64,000 nt of DNA from NCBI RefSeq assembly GCF_017168195.1, contig NZ_JADNYL010000003.1:124001-188000 (forward strand). The letters run 5' to 3'. The notes under the pieces are model-generated. The model was given only the letters and a program-made list of their open reading frames with translations. It did not search any database and was not told the origin of the DNA. The translations under genes were made by a program, and so were the position numbers. Each line of letters begins with the position of its first letter. Positions within the stretch are counted from its first letter, which is position 1. Source of the DNA: Thalassotalea sp. G2M2-11. GTDB lineage: Bacteria > Pseudomonadota > Gammaproteobacteria > Enterobacterales > Alteromonadaceae. Positions 29,310 through 38,104 of this stretch are shown one piece after another.

Positions 29310-29404
29310 CTTTAACCATGGCGGCTCGTAAATCAAACCCGCCTAACTGACTAAGGTAGAATATCAGTTATATTTTAATTGTGCGGCTATAAGGTAAATA
29401 AGGG

Positions 29405-31090
29405 TTATGTGTTGACAATCGGGTCGATAATTACTTTTCTTTCTTTGTAGCGCATTTTACTTGGTCCGTATTCTCTTTTTGTACGCTCATGAAATTCACC
29501 AATATAAACTTGTACGTTTTGGTAGAATTTTTCCAATGCTTCAACAAAAACACTCCCCATGTATTCTTCAATTTCTTTTTCAAGCTGTTCTTTGCTGTTT
29601 AGGTGTTCACCCATTAAATTGGCATGGTGTTGATAGGCGGAGGTGAGTTTTTCGATCGATTCTGGGTTTACTTTATCTTTTGGGAGCTTCTTCATTTTGT
29701 TGATGCCACTTTGTAACTCAGACGATTTTTTAGACTCGGCATCAATTAATTCTTCTATCTGCTCAAATTGTTCATGCAAAGTGGCGAGGTGGTCGATAAA
29801 TTTAATAATCGTTGTACTGCCAGCTGTCGCACCTATGGTTCCTGCATGGACAGAAGTACCAGCTAAAATCATGCCGGCAATCAGTTTTCCATTTGCTCTG
29901 TCTTCAGTACCTAGCCATAACCTTTCACCCACATGGATAATGCTATGCATCATTTGCTTTTCAATGCGTAAATTTTTACAGCTAATATCGGCATATTGAC
30001 AATATTTTGCATAAATATTGCCTTTTGCTTTGATATTGACACTCATGACAACATCAGCAACTTGTACTTCTTCCATGTCGTGTTTTTTACCAATAATACC
30101 TGTGCCTATGGTGATGTCACCACCAGCCTGTAGGAAAGCAGATTCAACAAAACCACCTATAGTGATATCACCACTGGCAATCACTTTCATCCCTTCACAA
30201 ACATCTCCATCAATGATCACACTACCTTCAAAATCGATATGGCCCGTGCTGACATCAACATTTTTAATTTTATATATTTCATCGACTTCCATGCCATTTT
30301 CAATAACGCGCGGTAAACCAACTCTTGTCGATAGTAACAGGTTGTTGTTTTTAGGGCTTAATTCAGTTCCTTCGCCTTCTTTCAATTCAATATCGTTACC
30401 GGCTTCTGGCTCTAATGGGGTACCGGTAACGGTGAAGCCTTTCACTCCTTCAGTTGGAGGGATTTTCTTCGCTAAAGGATCGCCGACCTTAACACAAACA
30501 ATATCACCAAGATCTCGCATATCAACTGAGCCATCTTCGCGTTCTTTTGGTTTGAGTATTCGCTCTTGGGCACTCTCTACTAAGGGTTTGATGATACCAT
30601 CTTTACCATTAATCGCTTCTTTTCCATGAGCGATTTCACCTTTCACTATTGAGCCTGATGGTTCTTTAGCCGCGTGTTGGGCTAGTTTTACTAATTCTTC
30701 TTTGGTAAAGCCTTTGGAGATCCCAGCTTTTTGTGCCGCATGCAAAATGGCTTTGGCTGTTAAATGCTTTCCTCCTAATGCCGTTGATATTTCTGCTTTA
30801 GCCATCATTTCATCTTTTTCAATGTCAAAGGTGATGGTCGCATCACGGCGCTCTAGGATTTGATAGCGAATTTCTCGGCCTGATTTATTTGCTTGGAGTG
30901 GTTTTAATACGCTATTTAATTCAGCAATGGCATTTTTTATGTTGCCACTGTCTACGTATAGGCTGGTATATTCAGAGGAAGCGATCATTTCATGAATAGT
31001 TGCTTCCGTAATCACTGTACTATCTTTTACTGGCTGCAATAAAAGGTCAATATTGTTTTTCTTATTTGGCTCTAAAACTGCTTTGGTCAC
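29405..31090 (-). CDS. FapA (DUF342) family protein
   Basis: 561 residues. N-terminal alpha/beta region, central right-handed beta-helix-like core (GHIDFEGSVIIDGDVCEGMKV, GGFVESAFLQAGGDITIG, KAKGNIYAKYCQYADI) and a C-terminal coiled coil (HEQFEQIEELIDAESKK onward). In Vibrio FapA helps localise polar flagellar HubP-dependent machinery or glucose signalling. GTG start at 31090 with GAGAG upstream. Second gene after a small unknown, 29 bp apart. No flagellar genes are in the window, so its pathway here is uncertain. Confidence 0.85.
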   Translation of the reverse strand: MTKAVLEPNKKNNIDLLLQPVKDSTVITEATIHEMIASSEYTSLYVDSGNIKNAIAELNSVLKPLQANKSGREIRYQILERRDATITFDIEKDEMMAKAEISTALGGKHLTAKAILHAAQKAGISKGFTKEELVKLAQHAAKEPSGSIVKGEIAHGKEAINGKDGIIKPLVESAQERILKPKEREDGSVDMRDLGDIVCVKVGDPLAKKIPPTEGVKGFTVTGTPLEPEAGNDIELKEGEGTELSPKNNNLLLSTRVGLPRVIENGMEVDEIYKIKNVDVSTGHIDFEGSVIIDGDVCEGMKVIASGDITIGGFVESAFLQAGGDITIGTGIIGKKHDMEEVQVADVVMSVNIKAKGNIYAKYCQYADISCKNLRIEKQMMHSIIHVGERLWLGTEDRANGKLIAGMILAGTSVHAGTIGATAGSTTIIKFIDHLATLHEQFEQIEELIDAESKKSSELQSGINKMKKLPKDKVNPESIEKLTSAYQHHANLMGEHLNSKEQLEKEIEEYMGSVFVEALEKFYQNVQVYIGEFHERTKREYGPSKMRYKERKVIIDPIVNT

Positions 31091-31119
31091 GCGTATTGCT
31101 CTCTTATTACTTGTAAAGG

Positions 31120-31446
31120 CTAGATATAGCTTTCTTGATGTATTCGAATAAAATTATTAGTGCCAACTTTTGAATAATCTATTTTGTATTCTTTATTATC
31201 TAGCGCTTGAACAAAAACTAACGTTTTCTCTTCACCAAAGACATCAACAGCGCCTAAATCGACGACTTCTTGATAGGCCTTTTTGGCATCAGATTTTTTG
31301 CGGGGAACTGGACCTTTATATAGACCAAGTCCTCGATTAGTGACAATTACTATTGGATGATTTCCGTTAACAATTAGTAAATCGAACTTTCTCATCTTAT
31401 GAATAATTGTATTTCTACCACTGGTGATGAAATTCTTCTCAATCAA
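31120..31446 (-). CDS. Small conserved partner of FapA, unknown
   Basis: 108 residues, mixed alpha/beta, no signal or membrane segment: FDLLIVNGNHPIVIVTNRGLGLYKGPVPRKK, then FGEEKTLVFVQALDNKEYKIDY. The start is TTG 31446, set by a strong AGGAG six bases upstream; an internal ATG would lose 17 residues. It precedes fapA in the same transcription unit, so a linked role is likely. I do not recognise the family. Confidence 0.65.
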   Translation of the reverse strand: MIEKNFITSGRNTIIHKMRKFDLLIVNGNHPIVIVTNRGLGLYKGPVPRKKSDAKKAYQEVVDLGAVDVFGEEKTLVFVQALDNKEYKIDYSKVGTNNFIRIHQESYI

Positions 31447-31707
31447 AATAGGCTCCTAGAAAGTAGCGAATCAATATTTAACCTGCTGTAATTCAAGTAT
31501 AAATGCCTTTATAAATTTTGCTTACATTGCAGGGTTAAAATTTTAAATTTAATTTAGGATTAAATCTAAAAACCAACTACATATTAATTATAATTATTAG
31601 ATTGACATTAATATATAAAGTTTTGATTTACTAAGCAATAAATACAAGTAACTAATTAAAAAACCCATGATTAATGTCATAAAAGTGTTAATTAAAGTAA
31701 TAGTTAG

Positions 31708-32985
31708 TTAACAATAAAACGGGAGTTGTTCACTGTTGATTAGCAAGCGTCGAACAAGATCTAATGCGCGTTGGGCCACCATTAATTGAAAGTATTGTCT
31801 ATCGCCCTTAATACAAAAATAATAGCTAGTGGCCTGTTGCTTGGTCGCTATTGTTAGCCAAACTGAGCCAACAGGTTTATCGGGGCTTCCCCCCTCGGGA
31901 CCTGCAATACCTGATACGGCAATCGCATAATCAGCATGTGTACGTTCAAGAGCTCCTTTTGCCATTTCTATTACTACCTGTTCACTGACAGCTCCATGTG
32001 TGTTGAGTGTTTGTTCACAAACGCCGACCATTTGGGATTTCATTTGATTGGAATAAGTGACAAAACCCGCTTCAAATGCCTGAGAAGCCCCAGCTATATT
32101 GGTAAGTAAGCTAGCGATTAGCCCACCAGTACATGACTCCACTGTGGTAATTGATTGCTTTTGTTTAACTAACTCAGCTAACACCAGTTCAGCCATGGTG
32201 TGCATTTTATTATCATCAATTCTTCTTAAAACATGATCGCCTAGTAGCTGTAATAGCTTTTTTTGCCACAGCTCAAGTTGGGTTAACTGGTGTTTATGCT
32301 TAACTGTTAGCTTGACTTCTAACATGGGTGATGCTGCTCGAAAGCCTAGTAGAACATCTGACGGCCAATCAGGCAGATGTTCTGTGATCAATTGTTGCAA
32401 CTTAGATTCACCAATACCAAATACTTGATATCTTTTGACAATATAATGTTCTGTGTTGGGTAATTGGTGTTTAATTTCAGGTAAAATGTATTGCTCCATC
32501 ATGTGCTCTAACTCTTTAGGCACACCGGGAGTGCAATAAATATCACAGCCTTGGTAGTTCACAATAAAGCCAACAGCGCTGCCAATATCGTTGGGAATAA
32601 TTTTTGCTGCATCGGGTAACATGGCTTGCGTTAAATTAGCCTCATCTAACTGCGTTGCTTTTTTGTCACACCAAGCTTGCAGATGTGCCAATGCTTGAGG
32701 GTGTTGTGCTAATTGTCTCTTGCTTGCTTTAGCAAGCGCAAGCGCGGTTAAATCATCTGTTGTTGGCCCTAAGCCTCCATTAATAATTAATATATCAGCA
32801 CTTTGGCTCATTTGCTGTATTTCGCTAACCAGTATGTCGATATCATCGGCTACGGTAATTTTACGTTCAATGCTTGCCCCTATAGCGATTAACTGTTGAG
32901 CGATCATCACTGAATTGGTATCAACAATGTCGCCAGTCATTAATTCATTGCCGGTTAATAGTAGTTGTATGTTGAGTTGAGCCAC
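31708..32985 (-). CDS. cinA: CinA-family protein (competence/damage-inducible; NMN amidohydrolase)
   Basis: About 425 residues. N-terminal molybdopterin-binding-like domain (LLTGNELMTGDIVDTN, NGGLGPTTDDLT, YCTPGVPKELEHMM) and C-terminal PncC nicotinamide-nucleotide amidase domain (TVESCTGGLIASLLTNIAGAS, SGIAGPEGGSPDKPVGSVW). The preferred start is GTG 32985, with AAGGA about six bases upstream; the ATG at 33012 lacks an SD. Acts in NAD precursor salvage from NMN. Confidence 0.92.
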   Translation of the reverse strand: MAQLNIQLLLTGNELMTGDIVDTNSVMIAQQLIAIGASIERKITVADDIDILVSEIQQMSQSADILIINGGLGPTTDDLTALALAKASKRQLAQHPQALAHLQAWCDKKATQLDEANLTQAMLPDAAKIIPNDIGSAVGFIVNYQGCDIYCTPGVPKELEHMMEQYILPEIKHQLPNTEHYIVKRYQVFGIGESKLQQLITEHLPDWPSDVLLGFRAASPMLEVKLTVKHKHQLTQLELWQKKLLQLLGDHVLRRIDDNKMHTMAELVLAELVKQKQSITTVESCTGGLIASLLTNIAGASQAFEAGFVTYSNQMKSQMVGVCEQTLNTHGAVSEQVVIEMAKGALERTHADYAIAVSGIAGPEGGSPDKPVGSVWLTIATKQQATSYYFCIKGDRQYFQLMVAQRALDLVRRLLINSEQLPFYC

Positions 32986-33126
32986 ATGAGTCCTTAAAAG
33001 GTTAATTAGCATTTAATTAATATTTAATTAGTTAATTTACCGATTAAAAAAAAGTATTTAAACCTTTTTCTCAATAGTTGTAACTAAGGATGTAGCAAGC
33101 GTATTTAATCAAACAAAGGTATGTGT

Positions 33127-33876
33127 ATGTATAAGAATAAATTGTGTCTATTATCTATGTTATTTATGACTACTTCGGTATTGGCTGATGTACAAGATGA
33201 AGTGGTAAAGTCGTTTAATGTTGGAGAGCGAGCAGAGTTTCGTATCGAAAATATCAATGGCGAGGTTGAAATAACCGCATGGGATAAAAATGAGATCAAA
33301 GTCACAGCAATGATCACTGCTGATAACCAAGAAGAGCGTGAACGTATTATTATTGATATGGATGCGAATGCGCGAGGTGTGAGTGTTGAAACCCGATATA
33401 AAAAATCTGGTTGGGGAAATAATAACTCGGGTAGTGTTGATTATCGAGTACAGGTGCCAGTGAATACTCGCTTAACCTCTGTTGATTTAGTCAATGGTTC
33501 TCTGAGTATTGAAGGCGTTCGAGGTGAGATGAATGTTGACTTAGTGAACGGCTCTATCACTGCGACAGGCTTGGCAAGCGATAGCGAAATTAACTCAGTT
33601 AATGGCAGTATTGACGTTACCTATGAAAGCATTTCCAGTGAATTACGTGAAATATCGATTGATACCGTCAATGGTCGTATTGAATTGAATGTGCCTGAAA
33701 ATATTAATGCCGAAGTGGATATTGAAACCATGCATGGCAGTATTCGAAACGATTTTGGCCTTTCCAGTGATAAGAACATGTTTTCTGGTCGTCACTTAAA
33801 TGGCACTATAGGCTCAGGTGACATTAGTATATCGATTGAAAGTGTCAATGGTGGTGTGCGTTTACAAAAGCGTTGA
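33127..33876 (+). CDS. DUF4097-family secreted beta-helix protein
   Basis: About 249 residues with a signal peptide (LCLLSMLFMTTSVLA) and repeating strands each carrying an NG turn: ENINGEVEITAWD, DLVNGSLSIEGV, DLVNGSITATG, NSVNGSIDV, DTVNGRIEL, ESVNGGVRL. This repeat pattern is DUF4097 (putative adhesin-like). Probably periplasmic or surface. ATG 33127 (AAAGG seven bases before) is favoured over 33121. Divergent from cinA; function unknown. Confidence 0.85.
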   Translation: MYKNKLCLLSMLFMTTSVLADVQDEVVKSFNVGERAEFRIENINGEVEITAWDKNEIKVTAMITADNQEERERIIIDMDANARGVSVETRYKKSGWGNNNSGSVDYRVQVPVNTRLTSVDLVNGSLSIEGVRGEMNVDLVNGSITATGLASDSEINSVNGSIDVTYESISSELREISIDTVNGRIELNVPENINAEVDIETMHGSIRNDFGLSSDKNMFSGRHLNGTIGSGDISISIESVNGGVRLQKR

Positions 33877-33912
33877 TCCAGTTGATATTTTCCTGAGGAT
33901 AACCTAGATAGC

Positions 33913-33936
33913 AAGCGGCAATTTAGCCGCTTTTTT
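33913..33936 (+). terminator. Terminator after the DUF4097 gene
   Basis: AAGCGGC / GCCGCTT stem, six-base loop, followed by Ts. Confidence 0.9.
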
Positions 33937-34000
33937 CGTGCGTAATACTGTCGAATTCGCTATGATCATTACACAGAGTAATGATTAGGCTTGGCGTAAA

Positions 34001-34381
34001 ATGAAGTATGACAGACAGCAATTAGTCGGGGCATGGTATCGAAGTGATGTTGATGATGCAGAGTGTGTTCACACTGAATTTGCGCAAGTGTTAGCAGATG
34101 GCAGTTATGAATTTAGTTTTTCTGTCCATGATGCTCAAGGTCAGTTAATTGAACAATCGGTTGAAGTAGGGGACTGGGGCTTAGTCGGTGATATTCATTT
34201 TACTATTGCGAAAGGGGAATATATTGAGAATGAAGCGTATGTAGTGGATCTCGAGGACCCTGACAATTATCATGCTTATAGAGTGCTGACTTTAGACAAT
34301 CAAATATTCAAATATCAACATATAGTTAGTGATGAAGTGTTTATCCTGCGGCGGGTTATTGATAAAATCGCTTATTGTTAA
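34001..34381 (+). CDS. Hypothetical protein
   Basis: 126 residues, acidic, predicted all-beta: LVGAWYRSDVDDAECVHTEFAQVLADGSYEFSF, then VEVGDWGLVGDIHFT and YRVLTLDNQIFKYQHI. The GAW...GSYEF...GDWGL..I.F layout resembles lipocalin-like small barrels that begin with a GxW motif. No signal peptide. No family recognised; single gene before the DapA homologue. Confidence 0.6.
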   Translation: MKYDRQQLVGAWYRSDVDDAECVHTEFAQVLADGSYEFSFSVHDAQGQLIEQSVEVGDWGLVGDIHFTIAKGEYIENEAYVVDLEDPDNYHAYRVLTLDNQIFKYQHIVSDEVFILRRVIDKIAYC

Positions 34382-34468
34382 GATAATTCGCAAATGGTGC
34401 TAATAAGCGATTCATGATCACCACATTTGCTTAAGATATAAATAATAAGCCAAAAATTGAGAATATTG

Positions 34469-35377
34469 ATGAAAGATTTACGTTCAGCAAGCCTGATTAC
34501 TGCGATTAAAACGCCTTTTGATGCGCAAGGCAATATTGACTTGGCAACCTATGATAAGTTAGTCAGTGAACAAATTAATGCGGGGGTTGATGGTATCGTT
34601 GTTGGTGGAACAACTGGGGAAGGCCATCTACTTAGTTGGGAAGAGCATCTTATGTTAATTGCTCATAGTGTCCACCAGTACAGTGATAAACTTATTATTG
34701 TAGGAAACACTGGCAGTAATAATACTAGAGAAGCAATAAAAGCAACAGAAAATGGCTTTGCCATGGGCATGGATGCGGCATTACAGATTAATCCTTATTA
34801 TGGTCGAACATCTAAAGCGGGTGTGATGGCACATTTTAATAAAGTATTAGAGATAGGCCCAGCATTTATCTATAACGTACCTGGACGCACAGGCCAAGAT
34901 ATCACACCAGATATTATTGAACCTCTATCTCGCCATGAAAACTTTGTTGGTGTTAAAGAGTGCGCTGGCGATGAGCGTATTGCTTATTATGAGCAAAAGG
35001 GTATTGCATGTTGGTCGGGTAATGATGATGAAAGTCATCAAAGTCGTCATCAATCAGGTTCACATGGCGTGATTTCAGTGACGTCTAATTTAGTACCAAA
35101 ATTGATGCGTCAGTTGATGGATGAAGAGAACCCCAGTTTAAATGATAAAATGATGGGGTTAATGCAATGGTTATTTTGCGAGCCTAATCCTATTGCAATT
35201 AATACCACATTAATGATGACCAACGCTGTTGGTGCTAATTTTAGGTTACCATATCAACCATTAACACTGGAACAACGTCAGCAGGGGATTGAATTGCTAG
35301 AAGCGTTTGAGCAATCAGAACTAGTTGGCGAGCAACTCAATGTGATGTCTGATGACGACTTTACGTTTACGCCATAA
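34469..35377 (+). CDS. dapA: 4-hydroxy-tetrahydrodipicolinate synthase, plant-like type
   Basis: 302-residue TIM-barrel aldolase condensing pyruvate with aspartate semialdehyde in lysine/diaminopimelate synthesis. Schiff-base Lys163 in GVKECAGD, GTTGEG (Thr48/49), NPYYG tyrosines 110-111, Tyr135 and Arg140 in YNVPGRTG are all present. The body, including NTGSNNTREAIKATENGFAMGM, ACWSGNDDESH, GVISVTSNLVPKLMR and a C-terminal VGEQLNVMSDDDF, resembles plant DHDPS far more than the E. coli enzyme. ATG 34469 chosen over a TTG 12 bases upstream. Likely bona fide DapA; it may be a second copy. Confidence 0.85.
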   Translation: MKDLRSASLITAIKTPFDAQGNIDLATYDKLVSEQINAGVDGIVVGGTTGEGHLLSWEEHLMLIAHSVHQYSDKLIIVGNTGSNNTREAIKATENGFAMGMDAALQINPYYGRTSKAGVMAHFNKVLEIGPAFIYNVPGRTGQDITPDIIEPLSRHENFVGVKECAGDERIAYYEQKGIACWSGNDDESHQSRHQSGSHGVISVTSNLVPKLMRQLMDEENPSLNDKMMGLMQWLFCEPNPIAINTTLMMTNAVGANFRLPYQPLTLEQRQQGIELLEAFEQSELVGEQLNVMSDDDFTFTP

Positions 35378-35385
35378 GATTGGGT

Positions 35386-35423
35386 ATGCTCTGCTTTGTT
35401 AGAGCTAGCTTAACAGAGAGCAT
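35386..35423. terminator. Hairpin between dapA and the pseudouridine synthase
   Basis: ATGCTCT / AGAGCAT with inner GTTA / TAAC pairing and an AGCTAGCT core: a long imperfect palindrome between convergent genes. No long T-run on the plus strand, so bidirectional terminator is a guess. Confidence 0.5.
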
Positions 35424-36302
35424 TTACTTTGCTAGCTTTGATAGGCTCGGTTGCAGCTCTTCAGGCAAGGTAAATGTTTGATGTTGTTGGCTTAGGGGGC
35501 AGTCGAACGCTAAGCTAACAGCACATAATTGTAAATTAATGGCTTGTTCAAGCTTTTCTTTGTCACCATGTAATCGATCGCCCACAACAGGAATACCGAT
35601 ACTAGCGGCATGCTTTCTGATCTGATGTTTTCTTCCTGACACAATTTCCACATCCATTAAGCTCATGTCTAATACGCTACTGTATTCAATTGGGGCAAAG
35701 CGACTTTCTGCGCATTTGCTATCAATAGGCGTAGTTACCCGCCATTCATTCTGTTCATCTAACTTCATTAGTTGACCATGGCATATAATGCGGTAGTGCT
35801 TAGACAGTAAGTGTTGCTCAAATAAATGACTAAATGCCTTATTGGCTTTTTTACTATGCGCAATAATAATCAGCCCAGAGGCTGCACGGTCTAGTCGGTG
35901 GACAATAAATGCCGGACGTTGTGGTTTGAGCTGTGTTTCGGCCCAACGGGCAATAGTGCAGTGATCACTCCATTTAGAGCCTTGGCTTAGCATCCCATAT
36001 GGCTTATACCAGATGCTATAATCGTGTTGATCAGAAATTAATTGTGCCGTAGGCGGTTGTTGGCTTAATACAAGTTCATCGTAATATAAGTGAAGGGTAT
36101 CATCAGCTGCTAAGGTTTTTGTCAGCTTTCTTATTCGTTGTGTCTTATTTCGACGGCTTAACCATAAGGCGCCTTTTTGGATTGCGGACTTTATTTGAGC
36201 ATTGCTTAACGGTGTTTTATTTTTATTACAGCCAATACTTAATGTGTCAATAATAGTATCGCTGATCCTTGTTACAGGGAGGTGTAGTTCAAACTTGAGC
36301 AT
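35424..36302 (-). CDS. RluA-family RNA pseudouridine synthase
   Basis: 292 residues. A weak S4-like N-terminus (about 1-75), then the RluA catalytic core with PAFIVHRLDRAASGLIIIAHSKK (catalytic Asp in HRLDRA) and the C-terminal GRKHQIRKHAASIGIPVVGDRLHG. Makes pseudouridine in rRNA or tRNA; target not readable because it does not match RluA, RluC, RluD or TruC closely. Monocistronic. Confidence 0.88.
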   Translation of the reverse strand: MLKFELHLPVTRISDTIIDTLSIGCNKNKTPLSNAQIKSAIQKGALWLSRRNKTQRIRKLTKTLAADDTLHLYYDELVLSQQPPTAQLISDQHDYSIWYKPYGMLSQGSKWSDHCTIARWAETQLKPQRPAFIVHRLDRAASGLIIIAHSKKANKAFSHLFEQHLLSKHYRIICHGQLMKLDEQNEWRVTTPIDSKCAESRFAPIEYSSVLDMSLMDVEIVSGRKHQIRKHAASIGIPVVGDRLHGDKEKLEQAINLQLCAVSLAFDCPLSQQHQTFTLPEELQPSLSKLAK

Positions 36303-36431
36303 TGCAATATCGGGTTATCGAAAAAGAAAACACTATTGTAACTAAATTAAGTATGAATCGTAAAAATTTACGTGTTCATTTGTCATAATAGGCGCTAGAC
36401 TTGTTAGTAATTTTTTGATGTGGACAACTTT

Positions 36432-36788
36432 ATGGAACGTGATTTTACTTTATTTCCTGATGATAATATTGGTAATGCTTTGTGGCAGATGTTACAGCAG
36501 GGGGATGACTTGTTGCAAACAAGAGAAATTGAATTTTCGGTGATTTTTCCTAATCAAGAGCTTGCTTTAAAATTTGGTCACTTATTACTTGAGAATAATC
36601 AAAAGCTTTCATTTTGCCCTTATCAAGAGAATGAAGAATTTCCTTGGGAGATCACTGCTTATCCAGAAATGCCAGCCAGTTATGAGAACATTGTTGCCTA
36701 TCAACACTTGTTAGAAGCCAGCTCAGAACCATTAAAAGGAAAATTTGATGGCTGGTTCAGCCCTTCTATGAACAAATTTGCCCTTTAG
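36432..36788 (+). CDS. RraB-like protein (ribonuclease E inhibitor family)
   Basis: About 118 residues. FPDDNIGNALWQMLQQGDDLLQTREIEFSVIFPNQ and the C-terminal GKFDGWFSP follow the RraB-like domain pattern (PDD..G.AL....GDDL....I.F..FP....FDGW). RraB binds RNase E and modulates mRNA decay; whether this divergent version does is unknown. Start ambiguous between GTG 36420 and ATG 36432. Confidence 0.7.
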   Translation: MERDFTLFPDDNIGNALWQMLQQGDDLLQTREIEFSVIFPNQELALKFGHLLLENNQKLSFCPYQENEEFPWEITAYPEMPASYENIVAYQHLLEASSEPLKGKFDGWFSPSMNKFAL

Positions 36789-36813
36789 TTTAAACGAATT
36801 ACACCTATTTATT

Positions 36814-37023
36814 ATGTCTGATATTTCACAGTTACAATCATTAGCTAAGCTAAGTAGCCAGTCTTTTCACCAGCAAAAAAACTTTATAAAAAAAGTGCTC
36901 GCAGGTCGAATTGTGCAATGTCCTCACTGTCAAAAAAATTTATCCGTGTATTTAACTGATCAGGGTGAATCGTCAATTCGATGCGCTAAAAAGTGCACGG
37001 ATATTGCGCTAGATTGTGAATAA
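36814..37023 (+). CDS. Small zinc-ribbon protein
   Basis: 69 residues with CPHC and CAKKC, spaced 25 residues apart: a likely four-cysteine zinc ribbon. N-terminal helix LQSLAKLSSQSFHQQKNFIKKVL. ATG 36814 chosen. Small marine-type protein, 25 bp after the RraB-like gene and probably cotranscribed. Function unknown. Confidence 0.65.
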   Translation: MSDISQLQSLAKLSSQSFHQQKNFIKKVLAGRIVQCPHCQKNLSVYLTDQGESSIRCAKKCTDIALDCE

Positions 37024-37053
37024 CCAACTCGCTCTGGTTATTCACATTAGGGC

Positions 37054-37728
37054 TTACAAAAATGTGGTAATTTCAGCTAATGATTTTTTCACTAGTGCAT
37101 GATGCGGCACCGTTGCATCTTTAGCAGGGTAACCTGTCACTAACAGCATATAGGCGCGTTCATTGTCGGGTCGTTGACATATTTTACTTAAGAATGACAT
37201 GGGTTTTGGCGTGTGGGTTAAGGTGACCAATCCACTTGAATGAAGCGCATTGATCAAAAAGCCTGTGGCAATACCAACAGATTCATGGACATAGTAATTG
37301 GTATTGTTATCTTCGGCATGAATCCCTCCTTTTTTTTGACTAAAAATAGCAATCAGCCAAGGAGCTTTGGCTAAGTAGGGCTTGTCTGCATCCGTCCCCA
37401 GTGGTTTTAAGGCTTCTAGCCATTCTTCGCCTGCACGTCCTTGATAAAAACTCCGCTCATGGGCTTCTGCCTGCTCTTTTATTTGCTGTTTCACATCATC
37501 ACTGTGAATGGCAACAAAGTGCCAAGGTTGATGATTTGCCCCACTTGGCGCTGTGCCAGCCGCTTTAATGCAATTTTCAATCACCTCTTTGGGCACTGGG
37601 CGATCACTAAAATTTCGGATGGTGTGACGTCGCTTGAGCTCTTGGTAAAACTGTTGTGAGCGGGCGATCATTTCATCTGTTGGATATTCCACATAATCAC
37701 ATAGTGGAGAGGCATTATGTTCCTGCAT
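37054..37728 (-). CDS. Iodotyrosine-deiodinase-like nitroreductase-family flavoprotein
   Basis: 224-residue FMN enzyme of the nitroreductase superfamily. FMN-binding RRHTIRNFSDRPVP (33-46), APSGANHQPWHF (60-71) and THTPKPMSFL are typical. Glu91, Tyr95 and Lys116 reproduce the spacing (+4, +21) of the halotyrosine-binding triad of iodotyrosine deiodinase, and the SVGIATGFLINALHSSGLVTLTHTP block matches that subfamily. Predicted activity is reductive dehalogenation of halotyrosines with NAD(P)H-reduced flavin. Monocistronic. Substrate is inferred. Confidence 0.85.
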   Translation of the reverse strand: MQEHNASPLCDYVEYPTDEMIARSQQFYQELKRRHTIRNFSDRPVPKEVIENCIKAAGTAPSGANHQPWHFVAIHSDDVKQQIKEQAEAHERSFYQGRAGEEWLEALKPLGTDADKPYLAKAPWLIAIFSQKKGGIHAEDNNTNYYVHESVGIATGFLINALHSSGLVTLTHTPKPMSFLSKICQRPDNERAYMLLVTGYPAKDATVPHHALVKKSLAEITTFL

Positions 37729-38104
37729 TTTATTTCAATAGTTAGTTTAGATAGCACTAATGTAAATGATTGAAAATATATTGCAAGTGCAATAACTTTT
37801 AAAGAAAACTCGCCCAGTTGCTGTTCTATTTTCTTTACGCTTAAGATAAAACAGTATTTGCTGATCATGTAAAACACAATGTTAATGATAATTGTTTTTA
37901 CCTAAGTTACTGAATGTTTTTCATAATTTTAACAGTCAATTTTGCTGAGATTATTGAATGATTATTTGTTTATAACTGCGTTGCCTTTAGTTTAATTTGT
38001 TCTTAATTTTTACTTCATACTTTGTACGATTGTACTAATATTAAGCATCCATAGAACTCAAGTTCTACTCAAGGTCAATGGTATTGAAAAGGAAATCACA
38101 CAGC
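37729..38104. other. AT-rich intergenic region between divergent genes
   Basis: 376 bp with the promoters of the deiodinase-like gene (minus) and uspE (plus). A weak Fur-like stretch around 37883-37900 (AATGATAATTGTT) is present but not convincing. No conserved RNA or ORF seen. Confidence 0.4.

Noticed and set aside
29320..29343. GGCGG / CCGCC pair after the FAH-family gene as a terminator
   Set aside because: Only five base pairs around a 14-base loop and no T-run.
30018..30629. 203-codon plus-strand open frame inside fapA
   Set aside because: Complement of a well-supported gene with no SD and Ser/Pro-rich composition typical of antisense frames.
37883..37900. Fur-box-like stretch AATGATAATTGTT between the deiodinase-like gene and uspE
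   Set aside because: Only one half matches the Fur consensus well and such AT-rich patterns are common here; neither neighbour is an iron gene.
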